A stretch of DNA of 64,000 bases from Rhodobacteraceae bacterium Water-Bin34 (GTDB taxonomy: Bacteria; Pseudomonadota; Alphaproteobacteria; Rhodobacterales; Rhodobacteraceae), in assembly GCA_900197625.1 (NCBI GenBank), contig FZLS01000003.1, forward strand, positions 1 through 64,000, in the 5' to 3' direction. Numbering within the stretch: the first letter of the stretch is position 1; each line of letters opens with the position of its first letter. Positions 1 to 14,824 of the stretch are shown piece by piece. Under the pieces are notes generated by a model. The model did not search any database. It was not told the DNA's origin and saw only the letters and a list, made by a program, of their open reading frames with translations. A program made the translations under genes and the position numbers.

Positions 1-1229
1 TGAAAATGCCCAGCAATTGGAATTGAGCCACCGCAACCCACGTATACACCAGAGTTTTCCCACTCTGAAGATAAAGCATTTCTAGCAATTTCAAATGATG
101 GGTTATCAATTGCCATGTTTGATGCCATGGAAGAACCATGTAATTTATATTCCAATGTACAATCTTCTGGCAAATACTTCTCAAGATGTCTATTAAATGC
201 TGATTGAATTTTATCGGGATTTTGTTTTCCTACCAATCTAAAACTCACTTTTGCATGGGCTTCGCTTGGCAATACTGTTTTAAATCCTTCTCCCGTGTAA
301 CCTCCCCAAATACCGTTTATTTCAGCTGTTGGTCGAGACCATATCTGCTCTAAAACTGATCTATCTTTTTCGCCTGCTGGAATTTTTAAACCTACTTCTG
401 ATAAGAACGAATTTTCATCAAAAGATAAATTATCCCATTGTTGCATAATTTTTTCAGGTATTTCTTCAACACCTTCATAAAACCCTTCAAGTGTTACACG
501 ACCATTATCGTCATGCATTGCTCCTAGAGCCTTTGTAAGGACTCTTATTGGGTTTATAGATGGACCTCCATACATTCCAGAATGTAAATCTTTACTTGGG
601 CCTTTTATTGTGATTTCTTGGCTAACCATGCCCCGAAGCATTGTAACGATGGATGGTGTGTCTTTTTCAACCATTCCTGTATCACAAATTAACGCAATAT
701 CAGCTTTAAGTTCATCTATGTGATCTTTCAAATATGGTACCAATGATGGTGATCCGCTTTCTTCTTCGCCTTCAAAAAAAACAGAAATTCTATTAGGTAA
801 TTTACCTGTAACTTCTTTGTATGCCCTGCATGCTTCAATAAATGTCATTAATTGACCTTTATCATCAGATGCTCCACGACCTCGAATTACTGGACCTTTT
901 TTAGTTTCCTCCAACTTAGGTTTAAATGGATGATTATTCCATAATTCGATTGGATCAATGGGTTGTACATCATAGTGACCGTAAAATAATGTATGAGTTC
1001 CTCCTTTGCCACCAGTTGCCATAACCATAGGGTGTCCCGGAGTTTCCCTAATCTCTGCATTAAATCCAATAGATATTAAATCATCTACAAGCCATTCAGC
1101 TGCAGCAACACATTCATCTGAATATTGTGGATCTGTTGAAATGCTTTCAATACGCATTAATTCCATTAAGCGAGCTATTGAATTTTCAAGATCTCCATCA
1201 ACATGGTCTAAAATTGCATCTAATGACAT
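1..1229 (-). CDS. M20-family metallopeptidase (dipeptidase), C-terminus cut by window edge
   Basis: This gene runs off the left edge; 409 residues are visible from the ATG at 1229. The metal and catalytic motifs of M20 peptidases appear in order. GHYDVQP holds the first metal His and catalytic Asp. RGASDDKG holds the bridging Asp, FEGEEESGS the general-base Glu and metal Glu, and CDTG the next metal Asp. A dimerisation (lid) domain follows, and the visible end CGGSIPIAGHF belongs to the returning catalytic domain. Family members of this CNDP-like group run to about 460 residues, so roughly 50-60 residues including the last metal His are missing. It is expected to be a cytoplasmic di-zinc exopeptidase cleaving dipeptides or related amides; the substrate cannot be read. 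It lies downstream of mnmA on the same strand, 249 bases away. Confidence 0.88.
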   Translation of the reverse strand, partial: MSLDAILDHVDGDLENSIARLMELMRIESISTDPQYSDECVAAAEWLVDDLISIGFNAEIRETPGHPMVMATGGKGGTHTLFYGHYDVQPIDPIELWNNHPFKPKLEETKKGPVIRGRGASDDKGQLMTFIEACRAYKEVTGKLPNRISVFFEGEEESGSPSLVPYLKDHIDELKADIALICDTGMVEKDTPSIVTMLRGMVSQEITIKGPSKDLHSGMYGGPSINPIRVLTKALGAMHDDNGRVTLEGFYEGVEEIPEKIMQQWDNLSFDENSFLSEVGLKIPAGEKDRSVLEQIWSRPTAEINGIWGGYTGEGFKTVLPSEAHAKVSFRLVGKQNPDKIQSAFNRHLEKYLPEDCTLEYKLHGSSMASNMAIDNPSFEIARNALSSEWENSGVYVGCGGSIPIAGHF

Positions 1230-1478
1230 TATCCAACTCCATTTTTTACTCTTTTGATCACTTTTATTATTATGAGCAAGATTAAAGTAATATTTTATGA
1301 TTTAAATTTTTCATAACTGATTAAAATGAAACATTAAAAGAGTTCCAAAAAAACCATAGGTAAATGTTTATTATGTTTCTTTTGACGTACCAAATCAGTT
1401 TTAATAGTTTATGTCAGAAAATTTTTTTCTTCATATTTAGTTTTATTAAGTACTGCCATAAAAAATCTTAATAAATCG

Positions 1479-2627
1479 TTATTTATCTGTGATCCACCCG
1501 CCACCATATATCCTGGTACTTTCATTATCATAGAAAACACATGCTTGTCCTGGTGCTATGCCTTCTTCTGCCATTATTAACTCCACGGATGCAGTTGTTT
1601 CAGATATTGGCCTAATAATTGCTTCTTTCGGCGATCGAGTAGATCTAACACGAACTGACAGTGAACGCTCTTTCGAATCTAGAAAATTGTCTTCACCAAG
1701 CCAATTAATCTCTTTGATTAAAATTGTTCTGGTAGCAAGGGATTCTTTTGGCCCAACAATAACTTGCCTGTTATCAGCATCAAGTTTGATTACATATAGT
1801 GGATCTCCGCCCCCAATACCAAGTCCTCGGCGTTGACCAACAGTATAATTTATTATTCCTTTATGCTCTCCCAATACTTCTCCACTTTGATTAACTATTT
1901 GACCTGGGTTTGCTGCTTCAGGCCGCAATTTTTCTATTACTGCAGCATATGAACCATTTGGTACAAAACATATATCTTGGCTATCAGGCTTATCTGCCAC
2001 TGGCAGTCCATATTTATGGGCTAATTCACGTGTATCTTTTTTTGACTTAAGGTGGCCAAGTGGAAACCGTAAATAATCTAGTTGTTTTTGTTTGGTTGAG
2101 AATAAAAAATAGCTTTGATCTCGATCTTGATCTGCGGCTTTATGCAACTCTGCTTTTCCATTTTGAACAAACCGCTGAATATAATGCCCTGTAGCCATGC
2201 AGTCAGCATCTAAATCTTTTGCTGTCTCTAATAAGTCTCTGAATTTCACGCGTTCATTGCATCGTATGCAAGGAACTGGTGTCGCCCCAGCTAAATAAGC
2301 ATCTGCAAATTCGTCAATTACACTTTCTTTAAATTTATTTTCATAATCTAAAACATAATGTGGAAAACCCATTTCTTCTGCCACTCTTCGAGCATCCTGG
2401 ATATCTATTCCTGCACAACAGGCTCCTTTCTTAGCTAAGGCAGCACCATGATCATATAATTGTAATGTTACTCCAACAACGTCATAACCTTCATCGCAAA
2501 GCATCGCTGCGACTACAGAGCTATCTACACCTCCTGACATAGCAACAAGAACACGAGTATCCTTAGGATCCTTAGGAAAGCCCATTGAATTAAGAGCTTT
2601 TGTGCTTTGTTTCATATTATTGTCCAT
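1479..2627 (-). CDS. mnmA: tRNA-specific 2-thiouridylase MnmA
   Basis: MnmA activates U34 of tRNA Lys, Glu and Gln with ATP and replaces the 2-oxygen with sulfur. The PP-loop SGGVDSS sits at residues 31-37. The two catalytic cysteines are visible: C120 in PCIRCN and C220 in QDICFV. The GHY motif and the C-terminal beta-barrel (GQACVFYD) are present. At 382 residues it is slightly longer than usual because of about 24 residues before the core; M5 or M15 could be the true start, as no strong ribosome site marks M1. The sulfur would come from the cysteine desulfurases of the suf region through a relay that is not seen here. It is divergent from ligA. Confidence 0.96.
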   Translation of the reverse strand: MDNNMKQSTKALNSMGFPKDPKDTRVLVAMSGGVDSSVVAAMLCDEGYDVVGVTLQLYDHGAALAKKGACCAGIDIQDARRVAEEMGFPHYVLDYENKFKESVIDEFADAYLAGATPVPCIRCNERVKFRDLLETAKDLDADCMATGHYIQRFVQNGKAELHKAADQDRDQSYFLFSTKQKQLDYLRFPLGHLKSKKDTRELAHKYGLPVADKPDSQDICFVPNGSYAAVIEKLRPEAANPGQIVNQSGEVLGEHKGIINYTVGQRRGLGIGGGDPLYVIKLDADNRQVIVGPKESLATRTILIKEINWLGEDNFLDSKERSLSVRVRSTRSPKEAIIRPISETTASVELIMAEEGIAPGQACVFYDNESTRIYGGGWITDK

Positions 2628-2791
2628 TTTTTGTTGCTTATAGTTTAATCAATAACTCTCTCAAGACATTATTTAGTCTTTTATTAAATTAAATCTCTAT
2701 GACTTTATAACTTTATTTTTTAAGTTTATACTTTACGCTTGGCTAACTTAATCTTAAATTTTATTAAATAACATATACGTAGGTTTGCTAA

Positions 2792-7007
<4,216 letters not shown>

Positions 7008-7036
7008 AAGGTTAAATTAAAGTGCAAATAATATTA

Positions 7037-7492
7037 TTATAACTTATTTATATTTGCATAAGCATCTATAATTGTTTCAAAGCTAAGCATAATTGAAGCA
7101 TGTCTGTTTTTGTATGAAACCGCGGGTAGAAGCACTTCTAAATTTTCAAATGGATTTTGAGGAATTGGTCCATTTTTTGTAAGCATATTGAATAATTGAT
7201 CACGCCCAAGTTTAACTTGATCTATATTTAATCCTATAATTTGCTCTGCTATGATTGCTGAAGACGCTTGTCCTAATGCGCATGTTTTCACTTCGTGGCT
7301 AAAATTAGTAATTTTGCCTCCATTAACTGTAATCCATACTTGTAAATTTGATCCACACATTGGCGAGCGCCTTGTGGCAGTTCCTGAAAATGTAACAAGA
7401 GGAGTTGTGAGGGGAATATTTCCTGCGAATTCGAGTATTTTTTTTGAATAAAGGTCTATCATTTCAGAATTATCAGACATATTACTATACAT
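7037..7492 (-). CDS. IscU/SufU-like iron-sulfur cluster scaffold
   Basis: This 151-residue protein belongs to the NifU_N/IscU fold family, which builds [2Fe-2S] clusters from sulfur handed over by a cysteine desulfurase. Two cluster-binding cysteines are visible, in SPMCGSN and KTCALGQAS. At the place of the third IscU cysteine the sequence reads NRHASIML, with His instead of Cys. A serine- and alanine-rich helix follows the second Cys, as in SufU. Alphaproteobacteria often have such a scaffold away from the suf operon, and that is the case here: the suf genes lie about 15 kb away. It converges with recG. M5 is an alternative start. Confidence 0.82.
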   Translation of the reverse strand: MYSNMSDNSEMIDLYSKKILEFAGNIPLTTPLVTFSGTATRRSPMCGSNLQVWITVNGGKITNFSHEVKTCALGQASSAIIAEQIIGLNIDQVKLGRDQLFNMLTKNGPIPQNPFENLEVLLPAVSYKNRHASIMLSFETIIDAYANINKL

Positions 7493-7558
7493 TAATTAAT
7501 TACACCTGACATCTTACTAGATCATGTAAATAGAAGATAAAAGGTAAAGGGGCAAAAA

Positions 7559-7921
7559 ATGGTTAAATTTGATATTTCTTCATTGAAATATGACGATAAA
7601 GGATTGATTCCAGCAGTAGTTCAAGACTCGTCGTCACTTGAAGTTCTTATGGTTGCCTGGATGAATAAAATATCTCTAGAAAAAACAATTAATACAAATC
7701 TGGCAACTTTTTGGTCGAGATCAAGAAATAGTTTGTGGGTGAAAGGTCTCACTTCAGGAAATACACAGAAAGTAGATGAAGTGAGAATTGATTGTGATAG
7801 AGATTGTATCTTGTTGTTAGTTACTCCAAAGGGGCCTGCATGCCATACCAACAGAAGAACTTGTTTCTATACAGAATTAGTTGCAGATACAGAAAAAATT
7901 ATTTTAAACCCAGAAGTTTAA
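7559..7921 (+). CDS. hisI: Phosphoribosyl-AMP cyclohydrolase HisI
   Basis: HisI opens the adenine ring of phosphoribosyl-AMP in histidine biosynthesis. The 120 residues are the usual stand-alone length. The motifs are all present: [19 protein letters not shown], the metal-binding DCDRDC-type segment ([11 protein letters not shown]) and the zinc ligands in [12 protein letters not shown]. No HisE domain is fused and no other his genes are adjacent. The ribosome site AAAGGTAAAGGGG precedes the ATG. It converges on gluQ, with the two stop codons overlapping by a few bases. Confidence 0.96.
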   Translation: MVKFDISSLKYDDKGLIPAVVQDSSSLEVLMVAWMNKISLEKTINTNLATFWSRSRNSLWVKGLTSGNTQKVDEVRIDCDRDCILLLVTPKGPACHTNRRTCFYTELVADTEKIILNPEV

Positions 7922-8736
7922 TTTAACATTTTTATTATTTTTTCGCGTGAGTATCCAGATTCTCTGTAATTTTTTATTGACCTTGCATCATCTCGCTTAG
8001 CAAGCCTTTTACCAAATTCATCACGAATAAGTTTATGATGATGATACACTGGAGTGGGGAGGTTCAAAATATATTGCAATATAACATGAATTTTAGTTGC
8101 TTCTAACAAATCCTCGCCTCTAGTAACATTTGTTATACCTTGAAATGCATCATCTAAAACAACAGAAAGATGATAGGAGATCCCAATATCTTTTCGAGCA
8201 AGGATAACTGATCCAATATTTTCGATTGCTTCTTCTTTAGTAAATGAAATCTTTCCATATTTTTTATCGAAAAAAGAAAAGTTATTTTTATCTAAACTAT
8301 TTAAGTTTAATCGAAGAGCCGTTGAAGGCATTTTTTTTGACCTAATCTTATTTAAGCATGTATTTGGATATATAATTCCATCTGGTCCATATAATGTCTT
8401 TTCATTAGGTGCAGAAGCAATATTGATATCTTTTCTTGTGCAATCACAGCCAAATAAATAGTTATTATCCCATAAACTCTGAAGTGTTTTTTTATAAAAC
8501 TTGAATCTAGAAGACTGTTTTAATATTGGCTTTTCATGATTAATTCCGAGCCATTTTAGATCATCTAATATTTGCTCTATAAATAATTTCTTACATCTGA
8601 TCTGATCTATGTCTTCAATCCTGATAAAGAATTTGCCACCGGATCGAATTGCTGAGTTATAAGCTAATAAAGCAGAGTAAGCATGTCCAAGATGTAATAA
8701 GCCAGTAGGCGAGGGTGCAAACCGTTCTATTTTCAT
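7918..8736 (-). CDS. gluQ: Glutamyl-Q tRNA(Asp) synthetase GluQ
   Basis: GluQ is a truncated glutamyl-tRNA synthetase that attaches glutamate to queuosine in tRNA-Asp. The 272 residues contain only the catalytic part, with no anticodon-binding domain. The HIGH-type motif reads [15 protein letters not shown], and the KMSKS-like motif reads KRLAKRDD. The zinc site characteristic of GluQ is present as CDC with a later YPNTC. A strong site CTGGAGGTGGG lies upstream of the ATG. It follows trmFO with 26 bases between, so gluQ and trmFO are likely cotranscribed; both modify or charge tRNA. Confidence 0.94.
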   Translation of the reverse strand: MKIERFAPSPTGLLHLGHAYSALLAYNSAIRSGGKFFIRIEDIDQIRCKKLFIEQILDDLKWLGINHEKPILKQSSRFKFYKKTLQSLWDNNYLFGCDCTRKDINIASAPNEKTLYGPDGIIYPNTCLNKIRSKKMPSTALRLNLNSLDKNNFSFFDKKYGKISFTKEEAIENIGSVILARKDIGISYHLSVVLDDAFQGITNVTRGEDLLEATKIHVILQYILNLPTPVYHHHKLIRDEFGKRLAKRDDARSIKNYRESGYSREKIIKMLN

Positions 8737-8762
8737 TATTCACCCACCTCCAGGATAATAAT

Positions 8763-10112
8763 CTATGAATTATTTAACCATGTAGTCCAGTCATTCTTTG
8801 CTCTATCTGTATAAGCTTTATAGCGATCTTTACGATTACGACGGCCACCTTTCACATTATTAACAGGTGGAAACAAACCAAAATTTACATTCATTGGCTG
8901 AAATGTTTTTGCGTCTGCACCCCCTGTAATATGGCTAATTAAAGCACCCATTGCGGTTGTGTTGGGTGGACTATTGATTTTCTCAGCCTTAATTTCTGCT
9001 ACTGCTAGCTTTCCAGCAAGTAAACCCATTGCAGCACTTTCGACATAGCCTTCCACACCAGTAATTTGGCCTGCAAATCTTATTTTTGGGCGTGATTTTA
9101 ATCTCATCTGATCATCTAATAATAATGGGGAATTTATAAAGGTATTTCTGTGAATACCTCCTAATCTTGCAAACTTTGCTTTTTCGAGACCAGGTATCAT
9201 AGAGAGTACTCGTACCTGCTCACTATATTTCATTTTTGTTTGAAAGCCTACAATATTAAAAAGTGTTCCAAGTGCATTATCTCTTCTTAACTGGACAACA
9301 GCATGAGCTTTAATTTCAGGTTGGTGAGGGTTTGTTAAGCCTACAGGTTTCATTGGTCCCCATCTAAGCGTCTCCCTACCTCTTTCGGCCATGATTTCAA
9401 TAGGTAAACATCCATCAAAATATGGAGTGTCTTTTTCCCAATCTTTAAATTCTGTTTTTTCAGAGTTTAACAAAGCATCAACGAATGCATTATATGTATC
9501 TTCATCCATTGGGCAATTAAGATATGCTGTGCGCTCTTCTTCAGTTTCTCCTTTATCATAGCGTGATTGCATCCATGCTTTTGACATATCAATGCTGTCT
9601 GAAAATACAATTGGTGCAATCGCATCAAAAAAAGCTAATGATTTTTGATCTGTATTTTTCAAAATATCATTTGCTAAATTTCTTGATGTTAATGGTCCTG
9701 TCGCAATAATTGTATGCCCCCAGTCACCTGATGGAAGGTCATGAATTTCATTTCTATCAATTTTAACTAGAGGATGATTAGTAATTTTTTTTGTAACTGA
9801 TGCAGAGAAAGCTTCTCTATCTACAGCTAAGGCTGATCCAGCTGGTAGTGCATGTTTATCACCCATTTCCATAATAATTGAATTTGCTGCGCGCATTTCC
9901 CAATGAAGTAAGCCAACAGCATTTAATTCATCATCGTCAGATCTAAAAGAATTTGAACAAACAAGTTCTGCCAAGTCATGGGACTGATGAGCAAAAGTTT
10001 CAACTTTTGGACGCATTTCATGAAGGACTACTGGTATTCCAGCAGAAATTATCTGCCATGCTGCTTCAGATCCTGCCATGCCGCCGCCGACTATGTGTAT
10101 AGGTTTAAACAT
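8763..10112 (-). CDS. trmFO: Folate-dependent tRNA (uracil-54-C5)-methyltransferase TrmFO
   Basis: TrmFO makes ribothymidine 54 in tRNA using methylene-tetrahydrofolate and FADH2. The 449-residue protein begins with the FAD-binding [11 protein letters not shown] motif. The reactive cysteine is in the [12 protein letters not shown] segment, and the family blocks [14 protein letters not shown] and GPMKPVGL are visible. The C-terminal [16 protein letters not shown] segment closes the FAD site. It is separated from gyrA upstream by a hairpin terminator and followed by gluQ. Confidence 0.95.
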   Translation of the reverse strand: MFKPIHIVGGGMAGSEAAWQIISAGIPVVLHEMRPKVETFAHQSHDLAELVCSNSFRSDDDELNAVGLLHWEMRAANSIIMEMGDKHALPAGSALAVDREAFSASVTKKITNHPLVKIDRNEIHDLPSGDWGHTIIATGPLTSRNLANDILKNTDQKSLAFFDAIAPIVFSDSIDMSKAWMQSRYDKGETEEERTAYLNCPMDEDTYNAFVDALLNSEKTEFKDWEKDTPYFDGCLPIEIMAERGRETLRWGPMKPVGLTNPHQPEIKAHAVVQLRRDNALGTLFNIVGFQTKMKYSEQVRVLSMIPGLEKAKFARLGGIHRNTFINSPLLLDDQMRLKSRPKIRFAGQITGVEGYVESAAMGLLAGKLAVAEIKAEKINSPPNTTAMGALISHITGGADAKTFQPMNVNFGLFPPVNNVKGGRRNRKDRYKAYTDRAKNDWTTWLNNS

Positions 10113-10146
10113 TATTTTGATATATTTCTACTGAGTAAAAAGAAAA

Positions 10147-10163
10147 GAGCCATTTTGTGGCTC
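10147..10163 (-). terminator. Rho-independent terminator after gyrA
   Basis: On the minus strand the stem GAGCCA / TGGCTC with a five-base loop is followed by a run reading TTTTCTTTTT. It sits 8 bases after the gyrA stop and 35 bases before the trmFO start. It would end or reduce transcription between the two genes. Confidence 0.75.
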
Positions 10164-10170
10164 ATTTTCA

Positions 10171-12888
10171 TTATTTATTTTCATCTTTTTGTGTGAACTC
10201 TTCAGTGGTGTCTTCTTCATCTTCTGTTTCTGCAATATACGCTACTGAAACAACTTTTTCACCATCTTTAGTATTAAATACAGTTACTCCTGATGAAGAT
10301 CGTCCTTGTAATGATATTCCAGAAACTGGACATCTGATAGATTGCCCAGTCGATGTGGCTAGCATAATTTGGTCTTCTTCATGCACCGTGAATGCAGCAA
10401 CAACTGTATCATCTCTTCTGTCTAAATTTGCAGCAGCTACACCTTGGCCACCTCGGCCAGAAACTCGATACTCATGTGCCGAAGATCTTTTGCCAAATCC
10501 ACCTGAAGTGATAATTAGTATCCAATCTTCAAGTTCAGATAATTCTTCATAGCGTTCTTGTGTTATATCATTGCCAGGTGTTTCGCCATCTGAGATTGCT
10601 CTTCGCATTTTAAAGTAGGCAGTTCGTTCTTCAGATGAAGCATTAACATGTCTGATTACTGCCATAGAAACTACTTTATCTTCAGTAGCTAGCTTAATGC
10701 CTCTAACACCTGTTGAGTCTCTCCCTTTAAATACTCGAACATCAGTTGTTGGGAAGCGAATAGCCTTACCTAGGGATGTGGTAAGTAAAAAGTCATCATT
10801 TTCAGTCGCAATACGAACATTAACTATAGAAACACCATCTGGTAATTTCATAGCAATTTTGCCATTTGATTTTACATTAGTAAAATCAGACAACGCATTT
10901 CTTCTTACACCGCCTGCATCCGTAGCGAATACAATATGTAGGTTGCCCCACTCTTCATCAGGTGCATCAATTGGCATTAATGCAGCAATTGAAACACCTG
11001 GATCTATTGGTAGAATGTTAACAATAGCTTTACCTTTTGCATTTCGACCACCTAGGGGTAAGCGCCATGTTTTAAGTTTGTAAACCATTCCATCTGTTGT
11101 GAAGAATAGTAATGCAGTATGTGTATTGGCTACAAACATATTTGTAACAAAATCTTCATCTTTGGTGGACATGCCTTGTATGCCCTTACCACCTCGTTTT
11201 TGTTCTCTAAATTCAGCTAAATTTGTGCGTTTGATATAACCTGAGTTGGTTATAGTAACAACCATATCTTCTTTTTCGATAAGATCCTCATCGTCCATAT
11301 CCCCAGCCCATTCTACTATTTCGGTTCGGCGAGGTACCGCAAATTTTTCACGTACTTCTTTTAGCTCATCTGAAATTATAGACATGATACGTTCTCTAGA
11401 ACGTAAAATTTCCAGATAATTTTGGATTTTACCTGCTAACTCTTCTAGCTCATCAGTTACTTCTTTTACCCCCATTGCGGTAAGACGTTGAAGGCGAAGC
11501 TCTAGAATTGCACGTGCTTGGGTTTCTGAGAGATTATATGTTTTATCTTCATTTAGAGTGTGGCTTGGATCATCTATTAAGGAAATATATTGAGATATAT
11601 CTGCTGCAGGCCAGCGGCGAGTCATAAGTTTTTCACGGGCTTCCGCAGGATCATTTGATCCTCTAATGGTAGCAACTATTTCATCTACATTAGATACAGC
11701 AACAGCCAATCCACAAAGAATATGACTTCTTTCTCTTGCTTTATTTAATTCAAATGCTGTGCGTCTTGCTACAACTTCTTCTCTAAAACCAATAAAATAA
11801 CTTAAAAATTTGTATAATGTTAATTGTTCAGGTTTCCCGCCATTTAATGCCAGCATGTTGCAACCAAATGATGTTTGAAGAGGCGTAAATCTAAATAATT
11901 GATTTAGAACAACTTCAGCTGTAGCGTCGCGTTTTAGTTCAACAACAACTCTAACGCCAACTCGATCAGACTCATCCTGAACATGTGAAATTCCCTCAAT
12001 TTTCTTGTCTCTTGATAATTCAGCAATCTTTTCAATCATTGATGCTTTATTAACTTGATAAGGAATTTCATCTATAACTATTGCATATCGGCCACTACGT
12101 ATTTCTTCTACGCGTGTCCTTGCCCTTATAATTACAGATCCACGTCCTTCATTGTAAGCTTTAATTGCTCCAGATCGACCAAGTATTACAGCGCCAGTTG
12201 GAAAATCTGGAGCTGGTACATATTCCATTAAATCAGAACTTGTTAGTTCTGGATTATTTATTAAAGCCAGTGTCGCGTTAATAACCTCTCCTAAATTATG
12301 GGGAGGAATATTTGTAGCCATACCAACTGCAATACCACCAGCACCATTTACAAGCATATTTGGGTAGCGAGCAGGGAGAACAGTGGGTTCAGATTCTTTT
12401 CCATCATAGTTGTCTTGAAAATTAACTGTGTTTTTATCGATATCTAACAGTAAATATTCTGATGGTTTGTCTAACCGAGCTTCAGTATAGCGCATTGCAG
12501 CAGCATTATCACCATCCATTGACCCAAAGTTACCTTGACCATCAATTAAAGGCAAAGACATAGAGAAATCTTGGGCCATTCGTACGAGAGCATCATATAT
12601 GGCGCTGTCACCATGCGGATGATAACTTCCCATAACATCACCAACTGATTTTGCAGACTTTCTGTAAGATTTGTTATGCGTGTAACCATTTTCATGCATC
12701 GCATAGAGTATTCTTCGATGAACAGGTTTTAACCCATCACGCAAATCAGGTATTGCGCGACTTACAATAACTGACATTGCATAATCTAGGTAAGAGGTTT
12801 TCATTTCCTCTTCAATTGTTATTTGTGGACCATCGTATGTTGGTAATTCAGGCGTATCATCCGTTGGTGTTTTTATTTCATCAGTCAC
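10171..12888 (-). CDS. gyrA: DNA gyrase subunit A
   Basis: GyrA is the DNA-cleaving subunit of gyrase, which introduces negative supercoils. The 905 residues include the winged-helix and tower domains with catalytic Y134 in AMRYTEARL. The quinolone-contact segment [17 protein letters not shown] keeps the susceptible-type Ser and Asp. The GyrA box in the C-terminal pinwheel reads [10 protein letters not shown], and the C-terminus is strongly acidic. The start codon is GTG, with AGG about 12 bases upstream. A 9-base-pair dyad lies 46 bases upstream of the start. A terminator separates it from trmFO. Confidence 0.97.
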   Translation of the reverse strand: MTDEIKTPTDDTPELPTYDGPQITIEEEMKTSYLDYAMSVIVSRAIPDLRDGLKPVHRRILYAMHENGYTHNKSYRKSAKSVGDVMGSYHPHGDSAIYDALVRMAQDFSMSLPLIDGQGNFGSMDGDNAAAMRYTEARLDKPSEYLLLDIDKNTVNFQDNYDGKESEPTVLPARYPNMLVNGAGGIAVGMATNIPPHNLGEVINATLALINNPELTSSDLMEYVPAPDFPTGAVILGRSGAIKAYNEGRGSVIIRARTRVEEIRSGRYAIVIDEIPYQVNKASMIEKIAELSRDKKIEGISHVQDESDRVGVRVVVELKRDATAEVVLNQLFRFTPLQTSFGCNMLALNGGKPEQLTLYKFLSYFIGFREEVVARRTAFELNKARERSHILCGLAVAVSNVDEIVATIRGSNDPAEAREKLMTRRWPAADISQYISLIDDPSHTLNEDKTYNLSETQARAILELRLQRLTAMGVKEVTDELEELAGKIQNYLEILRSRERIMSIISDELKEVREKFAVPRRTEIVEWAGDMDDEDLIEKEDMVVTITNSGYIKRTNLAEFREQKRGGKGIQGMSTKDEDFVTNMFVANTHTALLFFTTDGMVYKLKTWRLPLGGRNAKGKAIVNILPIDPGVSIAALMPIDAPDEEWGNLHIVFATDAGGVRRNALSDFTNVKSNGKIAMKLPDGVSIVNVRIATENDDFLLTTSLGKAIRFPTTDVRVFKGRDSTGVRGIKLATEDKVVSMAVIRHVNASSEERTAYFKMRRAISDGETPGNDITQERYEELSELEDWILIITSGGFGKRSSAHEYRVSGRGGQGVAAANLDRRDDTVVAAFTVHEEDQIMLATSTGQSIRCPVSGISLQGRSSSGVTVFNTKDGEKVVSVAYIAETEDEEDTTEEFTQKDENK

Positions 12889-12933
12889 TTTATTTTTACC
12901 TGCTATATTTTGTATATTTTATAACATATACTG

Positions 12934-12963
12934 TCATAAAGCGCAACTTGTAGTGCTTTATGA
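12934..12963. repeat. Inverted repeat upstream of gyrA
   Basis: Perfect 9-base arms TCATAAAGC and GCTTTATGA are separated by 12 bases. They lie between the gyrA GTG at 12888 and the end of the upstream gene at 13046. It could be an operator, a supercoiling-sensitive structure, or a hairpin at the end of the preceding transcript. No T-run follows on the minus strand. The same core CATAAAGC...GCTTTATG recurs at the end of coaD. Confidence 0.5.
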
Positions 12964-13045
12964 AAATTTTATTATTAATTTACATAAAAATTATTTTAAT
13001 CAATTAGTAACAATGGTTTGTAGGCATAAATTAATGTAAAAAACG

Positions 13046-13999
13046 TCAAGATTTTGGAATAACCTCATATCCAGTTTCTTCTGGTTCATCATCTGTCATT
13101 TCGGAAGGGAATCCATCAGCTAATATACTTAAGCCAGTTGCATCTTCAAGTCGTCTTATTATGTTGGGCGACCACTCTCGAGGGCCATATCTTTTAATTC
13201 CATCTTCAAAAATAGTATTCAATAATGGTGATATTTCGAGTGGAACATTATGGCTTTCAGCTATATTTTGAAATAGACCAATATCTTTTGCTACCAAATC
13301 CATTGTGAAACTTATATCCCTTGAGCCATTAAGTATTACCTGGCTTTCAGTTTCGTGTACAAATGAATTGCCAGAACTTATCTTAATTGCTTCATATGAT
13401 GTACTTAAATTCATACCAGCAGCTTTACATGTCACTAATGCTTCTGCGCATGATAATAAATTAGCAGTTGCTAAATAATTAGTAACAACTTTTAGAACTG
13501 ATGCAGTTCCCAATTCGCCAGTGTGTAAGATTCTACGTCCCATTTTTTTCAGCAATGGCAAAATTGCATCGAATATCTCTCTTTCACAACCAGCAAAAAT
13601 AGCAATATTTCCAGTGTCTGCGCGATGACATCCGCCAGAAACAGGGCAATCAACCGCGGATCCTGATTTTTCGTATATTAATTTACCTAATCTTTTAACT
13701 TCGTTTTGATCTGTTGTTGACATTTCCATCCAAATTTTACCAGATGACATGCCTTCTAATAAACCATCTTTATCTTCCATTACAGACGCAGAAGCGGCTG
13801 GTGATGGTAAACAAGTAATTACTGCATCGCATGTTTCCATTAATACGCGATTATTTATACATGTTTTTGCACCAATATCTGTAAACTTTTCAACTAGATC
13901 CGCATTTAAATCACGAACATACAAATCTACATTATTTCTTAAGAGGGAACCTGCAAGCTTTCCACCAACATTTCCCAATCCAACAAAACCTATTTTCAT
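13046..13999 (-). CDS. NAD(P)-dependent beta-hydroxyacid dehydrogenase family protein (HIBADH-like)
   Basis: The 317 residues show the two-domain plan of 3-hydroxyisobutyrate, tartronate-semialdehyde and related dehydrogenases. The N-terminal Rossmann motif is FVGLGNVGGKLA. The substrate-binding segment is DCPVSGGCHRADTGN. The catalytic-lysine helix reads KVVTNYLATANLL. The C-terminal all-alpha domain ends in an acidic tail. The exact hydroxyacid is not evident from sequence, and the neighbours (gyrA, ssb) give no pathway clue. HIBADH in valine breakdown is one possibility, but no other valine genes are nearby. Confidence 0.8.
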   Translation of the reverse strand: MKIGFVGLGNVGGKLAGSLLRNNVDLYVRDLNADLVEKFTDIGAKTCINNRVLMETCDAVITCLPSPAASASVMEDKDGLLEGMSSGKIWMEMSTTDQNEVKRLGKLIYEKSGSAVDCPVSGGCHRADTGNIAIFAGCEREIFDAILPLLKKMGRRILHTGELGTASVLKVVTNYLATANLLSCAEALVTCKAAGMNLSTSYEAIKISSGNSFVHETESQVILNGSRDISFTMDLVAKDIGLFQNIAESHNVPLEISPLLNTIFEDGIKRYGPREWSPNIIRRLEDATGLSILADGFPSEMTDDEPEETGYEVIPKS

Positions 14000-14139
14000 T
14001 ATTTTAACCCTTTAAATTTGAATTAAGGAAATAATAAAAATAGAAATAAGTCATATTAAAAAACGACATATTTAATGACGTAATTTGTTAAAAGTTTTTT
14101 TGAACTGTTTAAATTTTAAAAGATCTTAAAAATTATATT

Positions 14140-14625
14140 TTAAAATGGAATATCATCATCAAGATCACTTGGGCTAGGCATAGATTGATTTGCCTGATCA
14201 AAAGAACTTGATGATGAGCTACTGCTTGCTCCACCAATATTATACGATGAACCCGAAGCATTTTCACCTCCAGATCTTCCATCAAGCATTGTAAGTGTTC
14301 CACCATAACCTTGAATAACTACTTCCGTAGAATACCGGTCATTCCCAGATTGATCTTGCCATTTTCTAGTTTGTAGTGCTCCTTCAATGAATACTTTGGA
14401 ACCCTTTTTTAAATATTGTTCGCAAATTCGAACAAGTCCTTCCGCAAAAATTGCTACAGTGTGCCATTCTGTCTTTTCACGATTTTCACCTGTATTCTTA
14501 TCTCGCCATCTGTCTGAGGTAGCTATTCGAAGGTTGCAAACTTTCCCACCATTTTGAAATGTTCGTATTTCAGGATCTGCACCTAAATTACCAATTAACA
14601 TTACTTTGTTTAATGAACCTGCCAT
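14140..14625 (-). CDS. ssb: Single-stranded DNA-binding protein
   Basis: SSB coats single-stranded DNA in replication and repair. The 161 residues have an N-terminal OB-fold ([27 protein letters not shown]). A glycine- and serine-rich linker follows with a run of eight serines. The classic acidic tip DLDDDIPF recruits partner proteins. A GAGGATAAAT site precedes the ATG. It is divergent from uvrA across a 199-base gap. I looked there for an alphaproteobacterial LexA box (GTTC-N7-GTTC) and saw none. Confidence 0.97.
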   Translation of the reverse strand: MAGSLNKVMLIGNLGADPEIRTFQNGGKVCNLRIATSDRWRDKNTGENREKTEWHTVAIFAEGLVRICEQYLKKGSKVFIEGALQTRKWQDQSGNDRYSTEVVIQGYGGTLTMLDGRSGGENASGSSYNIGGASSSSSSSSFDQANQSMPSPSDLDDDIPF

Positions 14626-14788
14626 ATTTATCCTCGTCGAATCTCTAAAATTACATTGCTAAATGAAGCATAGTGTCTTGAATGACGAATAAAAGGTAAA
14701 AAAACTTAAATACTTATTTTTTTATAATCATTTTGAAATTCTATAAATATTAAGATTTTATAAAAAAACTATAGCTTATTATTAAAGT

Positions 14789-14819
14789 TGCCTTAAATAT
14801 CACTTATAAATTTAAGGCA
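14789..14819 (+). promoter_or_regulatory. Leader hairpin that could mask the uvrA ribosome-binding site
   Basis: Perfect 9-base arms TGCCTTAAA (14789-14797) and TTTAAGGCA (14811-14819) enclose 13 bases. The right arm contains TAAGG, which stands 8 bases before the uvrA ATG and is the only ribosome-site candidate. If the hairpin forms, the site is sequestered. Function is inferred. Confidence 0.5.
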
Positions 14820-14824
14820 TAATT

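Noticed and set aside
7023-7058. Inverted repeat TGCAAATA / TATTTGCA between recG and the scaffold gene
   Set aside because: The arms are AT-rich, 20 bases apart, and one is inside a coding end. Weak as a terminator.
10697-11083. Open reading frame antisense to gyrA (and similar ones opposite ligA, uvrA, dctM and others)
   Set aside because: They mirror strongly coding genes, have no ribosome sites and no recognisable domains.
14626-14824. Possible SOS (LexA) box between ssb and uvrA
   Set aside because: No GTTC-N7-GTTC or GAAC...GTTC pattern could be found in the gap.
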